Shown piece after piece: positions 18,264-27,206 of a stretch of DNA of 45,156 nucleotides; within the stretch, counting starts at the first letter, position 1; each line of letters opens with the position of its first letter. Under the pieces are notes generated by a model. That model did not search any database and was not told the DNA's origin. It saw only the letters and a list, made by a program, of their open reading frames with translations. Source of the stretch: Chloroflexota bacterium (lineage in GTDB: Bacteria; Chloroflexota; Anaerolineae; Anaerolineales; UBA4823); assembly GCA_030611505.1 (NCBI GenBank), contig JAUWPO010000005.1, forward strand, positions 1 through 45,156, written 5' to 3'. The translations under genes were made by a program, and so were the position numbers.

Positions 18264-18618
18264 GGCAACCTCGCCGGGTGGCTCGCAACAATGAGACGGG
18301 TTTACAAACTCATTCTCAATTGAACTAACGGATTCTTTAGAACATTCTTGTATTTCGTCATTCTAGCTGTATGGGGCTAGATTGACAAGACCATCAATGC
18401 ATGCCAACAACAATCTTGATTTTATTTCACTCGATCCAGAACAAAGGACCAGAGACTAACGATGAATCGTGGAATTAGATTACCAGCTTACAGGAAAAGT
18501 CAAAAATGAGCTAAATTGTTAACAATATTAGAATATAACTTTAAGAGTTGTTTAGAACAAATTGCTGCAGCAACAATCTTGCTTGACTGCAAATCTTTTA
18601 GGATGATAATATGGTGAT
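18264..18618. promoter_or_regulatory. Divergent region between trmD and TPR genes with palindrome cluster
   Basis: 355 bases without a gene. Three palindromes lie close together before the TPR promoter: ATTGTTAACAAT (18515-18526), TTGTT-TAG-AACAA (18548-18560) and TTGCTGCAGCAA (18562-18573). The shared TTGTT/AACAA half-sites suggest a regulator-binding cluster (inference). A further inverted repeat TCTAGC/GCTAGA spans 18362-18381. The trmD promoter on the minus strand was not clearly found. Confidence 0.4.
18583..18612 (+). promoter_or_regulatory. Promoter of the tandem TPR genes
   Basis: TTGACT (18583-18588) is followed by TAATAT (18607-18612) after 18 bases, or GATAAT (18605-18610) after 16. 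The transcript start should fall near 18619, which is the ATG itself, suggesting a leaderless mRNA. Confidence 0.6.
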
Positions 18619-19878
18619 ATGTATTTGCGTGGTAACAAATTAAACATGACCCGCAGTCCTAAACGGCGTCCAAATCTACTGCGGATATTTATACTTATAA
18701 CCCTCATAGGGGCGGCTCTTTACGTAAGTCAAGTTGTAGTGCCAGCCACACCTCCGTTATTTATTCCAACGCCAACTCCAACCCGGAGCCCAGAATCATT
18801 CGTAAACCAGGGAGAGGAATTATTCAATTCGGGCAAGTTAACATTAGCCGCGGAAGCCTACAAAGATGCCATTAACACAGACCCAGGAAATCCGTCGAAT
18901 TACATCACACTGGCACGAATTCAGGTCTGGTTGGGCGAATATGATGACGCTATCCTAAACACTCAAAACGCATTATTAAATAACCCCAATAACCCCTTAG
19001 CACATGCGGTCCAGGGTTGGGCTCTTGGTTTCCAGGAGAAATATGCTGAAGCGGAGGTGGAAATTAAGAAAGCACTTGAGCTGGATCCCAATAGCGCATT
19101 GGCGCACGCTTATTATGCAGAAATTCTGATCAATCAAGCCGATTTTGGTCTGTATGAAAAAGCTGCCAGCGAATCAAAAATCGCCCAGAACTTAGACCCG
19201 ACACTGCTAGAGACACACCGCGTCCGGGGCATCGTCCTTTACAACACCCAAAACCTTGAGCAAGCTGTGGACGAATTTCAGACTGCCATAACTATCAACA
19301 AGAACATTGCTAATCTACACCTTTACTTGGGTATAACGTATAAAGCCCTGGGACAATATGACCAGGCGCATGAGGTATTGCTTGCAGCAATTGCACTTAA
19401 TCCTTATGATGCCATCGCTCTAACTGAGCTTTCACGCGCATTTTTTGCAGATGGACGTTACGCACAGGCTGCACAGTACGCAGAAGAAGCTGTCGAAGTG
19501 GAACCCAGTGACGCGAGGCAGCACGGTAACCTGGGAATTGTACATTACAAAAATGGCGATTACGATAAGGCTATCACTGAATTAGCCCTCGGTGTGCGCG
19601 GTGGGTATACCGAAGATGGCGTTCCCGTGGAAGGTCTTGCGCTCGAATATGGCAGGGTCGAAGAATATTACTGGTACTACGGTTTTGCTCTGGCGCGGAT
19701 TAATCGCTGCGCCGAGGCCGTTCCGGTTTTCCAGGAAATTCTAGCCGGCGTTCCGGATGATGAAATCGCGGTGTACAATGCCACGGAAGGTCTGGCAGTG
19801 TGCCAGCAAAACCTGGACACTCCCCCTACTTCTTCCCCAGATGTTGAAGAGACTGCTACCCCAACTCCTGAAAGCTGA
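18619..19878 (+). CDS. Membrane-anchored TPR protein, copy 1
   Basis: A 419-residue protein: a short basic N-terminus, one membrane segment (about residues 20-43), a Pro/Thr linker (PTPTPTRSPES), then a series of tetratricopeptide repeats to about residue 390 and a Thr/Pro-rich tail. TPRs are protein-interaction scaffolds, so no enzymatic role is implied. The topology puts the TPRs outside the cytoplasm if the N-terminus stays in. ATG 18619 would be leaderless. ATG 18646 (MTRSPKRR) is an alternative start. The stop overlaps the start of the next gene by one base. The two proteins share architecture and linker motifs and look like a tandem duplication. Confidence 0.8.
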   Translation: MYLRGNKLNMTRSPKRRPNLLRIFILITLIGAALYVSQVVVPATPPLFIPTPTPTRSPESFVNQGEELFNSGKLTLAAEAYKDAINTDPGNPSNYITLARIQVWLGEYDDAILNTQNALLNNPNNPLAHAVQGWALGFQEKYAEAEVEIKKALELDPNSALAHAYYAEILINQADFGLYEKAASESKIAQNLDPTLLETHRVRGIVLYNTQNLEQAVDEFQTAITINKNIANLHLYLGITYKALGQYDQAHEVLLAAIALNPYDAIALTELSRAFFADGRYAQAAQYAEEAVEVEPSDARQHGNLGIVHYKNGDYDKAITELALGVRGGYTEDGVPVEGLALEYGRVEEYYWYYGFALARINRCAEAVPVFQEILAGVPDDEIAVYNATEGLAVCQQNLDTPPTSSPDVEETATPTPES

Positions 19879-21314
19879 TGGATCGTAAAATCGTTGGTAA
19901 ACGACCAACCTTTCGACCTGCGCGGAAAGGACCAAATTTCTATTGGATCATGATCTTACTGGCTTTGATCCTGGCAGGGATATGGGTGCTGCTTAATATC
20001 GAGCGAGGCCAAATAAAATCTCCCTTCGAGCCGACACCCACACCTACACGAGTAACGGAATCTTATTTAATGGAAGCCCAGGCTTACATCGACGCGGGCA
20101 AACTTGACGATCCCAGCAACACCACCCTCAGCGATGATGTGCCTCCCATTAATGACGCGATTGAGGCTTACCAGGAAGCCCTAGAGAGAAATCCGGACAA
20201 TGCTCAAGCTTGGGCTGAACTGGCCCGCATTCAAGCCTATTCCTCCAGCATGTTGAGAAATGATACCGATCGCATGAAACGTCTGGAAGAAGCTATGGAA
20301 TCAGCTGACAAGTCTGTAGAATTGGCGCCCGATGAAAGCACCAACCACGCTATTCGGGCATTTGTCCTTGACTGGTATGCCTTTAATTCACTGCTTTCAG
20401 ACGAGCAGAGTCAGGAATATCTAATTGAAGCAGAACGCGAAGCAACACGCGCTTTCCAGCTTGATCCTGAAAACGCACTGGCTCTGGCGTTTTACGCCGA
20501 AATATTAGCCGACCAGCAAAAATGGCTGCAAGCCGAAAAATATGCTTCACAAGCTGTGGCTCTGGATCCCAATTCGATGGATACCCATCGCGTGTTCGGC
20601 TACGTACTGGAAACCTTGGGGCAGTACAACAGCGCTATCCAACAATATCAGAGGGCAGCCGAGATTACCCCAAACCTGACTTTCTTATACGTTCGAATAG
20701 GTCAGAACTTTCGTGAAGGGATCAGGGATCCAGCCCGGGCGCTGGAATATTTCGAAAAAGCCGCGAATATAGATAAACAGTTAGGCGTAGAAAACCCGGT
20801 GCCTTACCTGGAAATCGCCAGAACCTACTCCCAGGAGGGTCAATTCTTCACCGCTTCCCTCAATGCAGAAGAAGCTTTAGCCCTGGATCCAACCCGTGCC
20901 CATACTTACGGGCAATTTGGTTTAATCTACCGGAGGGCGCGCAACTACGAGGGTGCTCTGCCTTTGCTTAAGTGTGCCGTTCGAGGCTGCACGGCTGAAG
21001 AAAATGAAATGGGTGCAGTGGACGTAGAGGGATTGCCGCTTACCAACCTGAGGATTGCCTACTATTATTTGGAATACGGTACAAATCTGGCGTTTTTAAG
21101 TCGCCCCCACGAGAATTACTGCCAAGAGGCCTTCTCAGTCCTTCAGGAAGTTCGCGCCGCCTATCCGGATGACCCAATCTTGATGGACATCGTTGAAGAC
21201 AGCGAGGGCATATGCCGCCGTCTAGAGGGCGGCTTCAGCCCAGAAGCGACCACCACCCCCGAAGTTACCCTCACCCCAGAACCAGAACAAATGACCACCG
21301 AGCAGTCTCCTTGA
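19878..21314 (+). CDS. Membrane-anchored TPR protein, copy 2
   Basis: A 478-residue paralogue-like neighbour: basic N-terminus, membrane segment (about residues 22-40), a linker with EPTPTPTRVTES, then TPR repeats with consensus features such as ALELDP-like turns, and a Thr/Pro/Glu-rich C-terminus. The start ATG shares one base with the stop of the preceding gene (TGATG), so translation is coupled. Both copies carry a similar block near the C-terminal end (a paired-Cys region after an LxxAVRG segment, with VEGLPL or VEGLAL). They may form a hetero-oligomeric surface scaffold (inference). The exact function is unknown. Confidence 0.8.
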   Translation: MDRKIVGKRPTFRPARKGPNFYWIMILLALILAGIWVLLNIERGQIKSPFEPTPTPTRVTESYLMEAQAYIDAGKLDDPSNTTLSDDVPPINDAIEAYQEALERNPDNAQAWAELARIQAYSSSMLRNDTDRMKRLEEAMESADKSVELAPDESTNHAIRAFVLDWYAFNSLLSDEQSQEYLIEAEREATRAFQLDPENALALAFYAEILADQQKWLQAEKYASQAVALDPNSMDTHRVFGYVLETLGQYNSAIQQYQRAAEITPNLTFLYVRIGQNFREGIRDPARALEYFEKAANIDKQLGVENPVPYLEIARTYSQEGQFFTASLNAEEALALDPTRAHTYGQFGLIYRRARNYEGALPLLKCAVRGCTAEENEMGAVDVEGLPLTNLRIAYYYLEYGTNLAFLSRPHENYCQEAFSVLQEVRAAYPDDPILMDIVEDSEGICRRLEGGFSPEATTTPEVTLTPEPEQMTTEQSP

Positions 21315-21348
21315 ATTGTAAGCATTTTGTAAGAATCCCAAAAATCCC

Positions 21349-21376
21349 TTGACTTACTAATCAAAACTGGTATTAT
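21349..21376 (+). promoter_or_regulatory. groES-groEL promoter
   Basis: TTGACT (21349-21354) and TATTAT (21371-21376) are 16 bases apart. The expected start near 21383 lies immediately before the CIRCE element, as is typical for HrcA-controlled promoters. Confidence 0.85.
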
Positions 21377-21386
21377 TCTCGTTGTG

Positions 21387-21413
21387 TTAGCACTCGTCTG
21401 ACACGAGTGCTAA
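21387..21413. promoter_or_regulatory. CIRCE operator upstream of groES
   Basis: A perfect TTAGCACTC, nine spacer bases, GAGTGCTAA. It is the same operator half-site as upstream of hrcA, so the HrcA encoded in this window should repress groESL. Confidence 0.98.
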
Positions 21414-21456
21414 TTAATCTGCATGTAAATTCAAATTATTTTAACAGGAGGTAAGC

Positions 21457-21756
21457 ATGTCAATGTCTCTCAAACCTTTAGGGAACCGCGTTGTGATCGA
21501 ACCAATTGAACAGGAAGATATCACATCCGGTGGGATTGTCCTTCCCGAAACCGCTAAAGAGAAACCCCAGAAAGGGACAATTTTATCAGTCGGACCTGGC
21601 GAAAGGGATGAAGATGGTAAATATATCCCTATGGATGTAAAGGAAGGCGATAAGGTTTTGTTCGCCAAATACGCCGGTACTGAGATCAAAGTGGATGGCG
21701 ATAAGTTGCTGATCCTGAAAGAAAGCGATATTCTTGCAATCGTACTGTCGGAATAA
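21457..21756 (+). CDS. groES: Co-chaperonin GroES
   Basis: A 99-residue heptameric lid of the GroEL chamber. It has the N-terminal [12 protein letters not shown], the mobile loop region [24 protein letters not shown] and the closing [14 protein letters not shown] strong AGGAGGT (21446-21452) precedes ATG 21457. A second in-frame ATG at 21463 is also within reach. groEL follows after 24 bases. Confidence 0.97.
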   Translation: MSMSLKPLGNRVVIEPIEQEDITSGGIVLPETAKEKPQKGTILSVGPGERDEDGKYIPMDVKEGDKVLFAKYAGTEIKVDGDKLLILKESDILAIVLSE

Positions 21757-23409
<1,653 letters not shown>

Positions 23410-23434
23410 AACTCTAGGCTCAAGTAGACCATCT

Positions 23435-23474
23435 GAACCCGGTTTCTTCAGCTCCAATATAAGAGACCGGGTTC
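23435..23474 (+). terminator. Terminator of the groESL operon
   Basis: A 14-bp stem, starting GAACCCGGTTTCTT (23435-23448) and closing AAGAGACCGGGTTC (23461-23474) with one G-U pair, encloses a 12-base loop and is followed by TATTTGTAT. The T-tract is weak but the stem is strong. Confidence 0.75.
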
Positions 23475-23505
23475 TATTTGTATATGCATTAATTTTCAAC
23501 AATCT

Positions 23506-23534
23506 TTGACAAATAATTTCTTCCGTGCTACAAT
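23506..23534 (+). promoter_or_regulatory. Promoter of the RNase J leader
   Basis: TTGACA (23506-23511) and TACAAT (23529-23534) are separated by 17 bases, a near-consensus promoter. The expected start is about 23541, giving a leader of roughly 190 bases before the coding region. Confidence 0.85.
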
Positions 23535-23540
23535 ACGATT

Positions 23541-23712
23541 GGTTAGCAAGGAAGTTAGAACCCGGCCGGTTATTTACCGGCCTTGCAAGTTACATTGAAC
23601 ACCGATAGGGACAACAGGTACTATGTACCGGTATCCCTATTCGCTTTAGTTAAGGCTTTTTTTAGAAAGCAACTTATAGCTCCAGCCGGTGAACTCGTGG
23701 CGGGGCTTTTTT
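23541..23712 (+). ncRNA. Structured leader or small RNA upstream of RNase J (attenuator-like)
   Basis: The transcribed region contains hairpin 1 GGCCGGT-TATTT-ACCGGCC (23564-23582), with a possible outer stem GCAAGG/CCTTGC (23546-23551 with 23581-23586). Hairpin 2 (about 23604-23641) has stems GATAGGGA/TCCCTATT and GGTAC/GTACC. A terminator-like hairpin with six Ts follows (23678-23712). The sequence GCCGGT occurs both in the 5' arm of hairpin 1 and in the terminator 5' arm region (23685-23690). ACCGGC can therefore pair with either, which is the logic of an attenuator. No known riboswitch class was recognised. An independent small RNA is the alternative. Confidence 0.5.
23678..23712 (+). terminator. 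Intrinsic terminator just before the RNase J coding region
   Basis: The stem AGCTCC plus GCC pairs with GGC plus GGGGCT (one bulged A, one G-U pair) around an 11-base loop, followed by TTTTTT at 23707-23712. It lies 21 bases before the chosen start codon, so it would stop transcription before the gene unless it is disrupted. Confidence 0.65.
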
Positions 23713-23733
23713 ATGCATAAGGAAAAAATAAAA

Positions 23734-25374
23734 ATGAGTGATAAGAAATTACGAATAATACCTCTTGGGGGACTCGGGGAAGTCGGCAAGAACATGATGG
23801 CATATGAATATGGCAAAAACATTCTCATCGTCGACACCGGCTTGATGTTCCCCGATAATGACATGCTTGGGATTGATTATATCGTCCCAGATTTTCAGTA
23901 TTTATTAGATAAAACCCACTGGGTGCGCGGCATCGTGGTCACACACGGGCATGAAGATCATACAGGTGCGATCAATCATGTCTTGGAACACATTAATGCC
24001 CCGATCTATGCGACACCTCTTACACGCGGCTTGCTTGAGGTCAAGCTATCGCGCGGAAAGATGTTAAGCAAGGCACAATTGAACACCGTACAAGCTGGCG
24101 AGACGGTCAATATCGGTCCCTTTCAGGTGGAGTTCTTCCACGTCTGTCATTCCATACCAGATGGTGTAGGGTTAGGTATAACGACACCCGCCGGTTTGAT
24201 CGTACATTCTGGAGATTACAAATTCGACCATACTCCGGTGGACAACTGGCCCACGGACTATGCCAAACTGGCTGACCTTGCCGGTCGTGGTGTTCTGGCG
24301 CTGTTGGCCGACTCCACAAATGCCGACCGCGCCGGTTGGACGCCTTCAGAGCGGGTGATTGATCCCGCTTTTTCCGAAGTCTTCCGCACTGCACAGGGAC
24401 GTATTATCGTCGCCAGCTTTGCTTCCCTGATCTCACGTATGCAGCAGGTAGGAAACGCTGCCATGCAGCATGGGCGCAAAATGGCATTTGTAGGCATGAG
24501 TATGGTAGAGAACGCAAAAATGGCCCGTAAACTGGGCTATCTTAATCTTCCGGACGAGCTTGTAATAAGCCTAGACCAAGCCTTAGGAATGAAACCTAAA
24601 GATGTGGTCCTGATGTGCACTGGCACACAGGGTGAACCCACCTCAATTCTGGGCCGGCTATCCGTGGGCACAAACCGCCAATTTGACGTTAAACAGGGCG
24701 ATACGATTGTACTTTCTTCTCATCCCATCCCTGGCAATGAGGAAATGGTCTACCGCACCATTAACCGCCTTTTCCGGCGAGGGGCAAATGTGATCTACGA
24801 AGACATCGCCCCAGTTCACGTATCAGGTCACGCCAGTCAGGAAGAGATGAAACTGCTGCTGCACCTGGTGCAGCCCCAATACTTTATCCCCATCCATGGT
24901 GAGCTGCGTCACCTGAAGCAGCATGCTGTTATCGCCCATGAAGTCGGTATCCCTGATGAAAACATCACCGTTATAGAAAACGGTCATGTGGTAGAGTTCC
25001 AGGACGGTGAAATGCAGCTCGCCGAACGAATACCTGGCGGTTACGTGTTTGTTGATGGCGCTGGTGTTGGAGATATTGGTCCCAGTGTCGTGCGCGAGCG
25101 CGAAGCCCTTGCCCGGGACGGCTTTATCTTTATACACCTGACGTTGAACAAAGATACCTGTGATCTGCGCGAAGAACCGGAAATCATCACGCGCGGCTTC
25201 ATTTACACCCGCGATGAGGGCGATTTACTGGCTGAAACCAAACAATTTGTGGAAGACGCCGTTCGCTGCGGGGATGGCAATCCCCCAAAAGACTTGGAAC
25301 AATCCATTAAATCCTTCTTGTACAGCAAAACCAAACGACGTCCCATGGTGTTTGTGACCATTAGCTGGGTTTAA
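23734..25374 (+). CDS. rnj: Ribonuclease J
   Basis: A 546-residue metallo-beta-lactamase/beta-CASP nuclease with 5'-3' exo- and endoribonuclease activity, used in mRNA decay and rRNA maturation in bacteria of this type. It has THGHEDHTGA with metal ligands His71, His73, Asp75 and His76, then SGDYKFDHTP, LLADSTNADRAGWTPSE, MCTGTQGEPTSILGRLS and the beta-CASP segment VSGHASQEE. The frame is open from 23689. ATG 23734 (MSDKKLRIIPLGG) is chosen because homologues start here and AAGGA lies upstream. ATG 23713 is less likely, since it abuts the terminator T-run. The upstream leader may attenuate expression. Confidence 0.93.
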   Translation: MSDKKLRIIPLGGLGEVGKNMMAYEYGKNILIVDTGLMFPDNDMLGIDYIVPDFQYLLDKTHWVRGIVVTHGHEDHTGAINHVLEHINAPIYATPLTRGLLEVKLSRGKMLSKAQLNTVQAGETVNIGPFQVEFFHVCHSIPDGVGLGITTPAGLIVHSGDYKFDHTPVDNWPTDYAKLADLAGRGVLALLADSTNADRAGWTPSERVIDPAFSEVFRTAQGRIIVASFASLISRMQQVGNAAMQHGRKMAFVGMSMVENAKMARKLGYLNLPDELVISLDQALGMKPKDVVLMCTGTQGEPTSILGRLSVGTNRQFDVKQGDTIVLSSHPIPGNEEMVYRTINRLFRRGANVIYEDIAPVHVSGHASQEEMKLLLHLVQPQYFIPIHGELRHLKQHAVIAHEVGIPDENITVIENGHVVEFQDGEMQLAERIPGGYVFVDGAGVGDIGPSVVREREALARDGFIFIHLTLNKDTCDLREEPEIITRGFIYTRDEGDLLAETKQFVEDAVRCGDGNPPKDLEQSIKSFLYSKTKRRPMVFVTISWV

Positions 25375-25414
25375 CTACAAAATAAAAGGGGTTGTCGACA
25401 GCAGTATGGGCGAT

Positions 25415-27097
25415 TTACTTCTTCTTACGGGGTTTTCCGGAGCGGAATATCGACCACAACAATTGAAGTCCTAATGCGCTTATAACTAAAAATCCAACGA
25501 TGATAATCCAATTAATAATTCCCCACGGCCAGGTCAGGTCCATATTTGGAATTAATAAAGCCAGGGCAACAATAAAAGCAGATAACAACACCCCGTAAAT
25601 GATACGGTTAGCAATCCGGTCGACCCTGTCAACCACATCATCTACTTGAGGTACATCGACCTCAAATCCAAGATCACCACGCTCCAACTGACCCAGAATG
25701 CGCGTCGTTCGTCCCGGGAAACCGCTTACCAAATCACCCCAATCCGTAAGCATACGCATAAAACCGGGACCCCAAGTTGAGGGCAGCAGCAATTGACGGA
25801 ACAAGCGATTCAGATACGGGCGGGTGAACGCAAACATATCGAATTCTGGGTCTAAACCCAGACCAACGCCCTGCATGATGGCAATTGTTTTAATCAGCAG
25901 CAAATAATTGCTTGGGATACGCAGCTTGTATTTGTAGACGATCGGTTCAAGCTCCCTTGATACTTCAGTGGCAGGAATTTCCTGGATGGGCAGACCGTAA
26001 TACTTCATGAGCAAGCGGTTAAGCGCTCGAACAAGGGCGGTCCGGTCGATCCCGTAATCGGCGATACCCATGCGCATCAGTTGGTCCACAATTCCCTCAA
26101 CGTCGTTTTGGACTACAAGAATCAGGAGGCGGGCGAGACTGACCCTATCGTTTGTCCCCAGGCGACCAACTGCTCCAAAATCCAACACGCCAAGCACTTC
26201 CCCGGGTAAGACCAACAGGTTGCCGGGGTGTGGATCGGCGTGAAAAAAACCATCCTCCATCACTTCTTTAAGGACGAAACGAGCAGCAATATCAGCCAGT
26301 TGCTTGCAATCATATCCAGCCGTATCTAACGCGGCAATATCATCAATTTTTATCCCGTTGAACTGCTCCTGAACCAATATCCGCCGGGTTGAATAATCCC
26401 AATAAATGATAGGTACTTTCAAGTGCGGCTCTTTGGCGAAGTTCTCACGGAATTGATCGGCGGAGCGTCCCTCCCGCCGGAAGTCCAATTCACCCTGCAG
26501 GCTAATTGCAAATTCGGCGGCAAAGTCGACCACATCATAGCGCTCACCTAATGCGGTGCGTTCCTGAGCCAATTGAGCCAGATCGGAGAGGATGTCCAAA
26601 TCCAGATTGATCACGACCTCAATATCTGGTCGCAGCGCTTTGACTACGACTTCTTCTCCGCGGGGCAGTACTGCGGCGTGAACCTGCGCCAACGAGGCGG
26701 CTGCTAAAGCGTTATGATCAATATGTGCAAACAATTCCTGAATTGGAGCGCCCAGTTCCAACTCGATCAGCTCACGAATGGGTTCCCACGGACCCGGAGG
26801 GACTCGATCCTGTAAAAGCCGCAGCTCATCAATAACATCAGGGGGAAGAAGATCAGCGCGCGTGCTCAGAATCTGACCCATCTTAATAAAAGTTGGACCC
26901 AATTCCTCCAACGCCAGTCGCAGGCGTTGAGCCTGGTTTAACTCTTCCTCGATTGCAGGTTTGCGTCGCAAGACACGGCGAGGTATGTTCAATCGTTCGC
27001 TTAAACCTAACTGAGCCAGGATGGCCCCAAAACCGTAATCGACTAATATTCCGGTAATTTGGCGGTAGCGCCTGAGGTGACGAGGTCTTAAACGCAT
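25415..27097 (-). CDS. ABC1/UbiB-family atypical kinase-like protein
   Basis: A 560-residue protein of the UbiB/ADCK family. Members are atypical protein-like kinases or ATPases tied to quinone or lipid metabolism at membranes. The N-terminal KxGQ motif is FIKMGQILSTRADLLP. The Ala-rich loop AAASLAQVHAA replaces the usual Gly-rich loop. The ATP lysine is in VVKALRPD, the catalytic region is FHADPHPGNLLV, and the metal Asp is in VLDFGAVGRL. Two C-terminal hydrophobic segments (about residues 495-545) anchor it to the membrane. The start ATG 27097 has no clear ribosome-binding site. It converges with RNase J and follows the P-type ATPase gene in the same direction, 109 bases downstream of it. 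Confidence 0.9.
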   Translation of the reverse strand: MRLRPRHLRRYRQITGILVDYGFGAILAQLGLSERLNIPRRVLRRKPAIEEELNQAQRLRLALEELGPTFIKMGQILSTRADLLPPDVIDELRLLQDRVPPGPWEPIRELIELELGAPIQELFAHIDHNALAAASLAQVHAAVLPRGEEVVVKALRPDIEVVINLDLDILSDLAQLAQERTALGERYDVVDFAAEFAISLQGELDFRREGRSADQFRENFAKEPHLKVPIIYWDYSTRRILVQEQFNGIKIDDIAALDTAGYDCKQLADIAARFVLKEVMEDGFFHADPHPGNLLVLPGEVLGVLDFGAVGRLGTNDRVSLARLLILVVQNDVEGIVDQLMRMGIADYGIDRTALVRALNRLLMKYYGLPIQEIPATEVSRELEPIVYKYKLRIPSNYLLLIKTIAIMQGVGLGLDPEFDMFAFTRPYLNRLFRQLLLPSTWGPGFMRMLTDWGDLVSGFPGRTTRILGQLERGDLGFEVDVPQVDDVVDRVDRIANRIIYGVLLSAFIVALALLIPNMDLTWPWGIINWIIIVGFLVISALGLQLLWSIFRSGKPRKKK

Positions 27098-27206
27098 ATG
27101 ATCGGCAACGTAAAATTCAAATTGGTGTTACTCAGTTTATCACAATATGAACTCAAAACTTTTTCGCACTTCAGCGATACGATTCACAAACCCGAATGCA
27201 CCTGAT

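Noticed and set aside
18382-18387. TTGACA as a second promoter before the TPR genes
   Set aside because: No -10 box at 16-18 bases.
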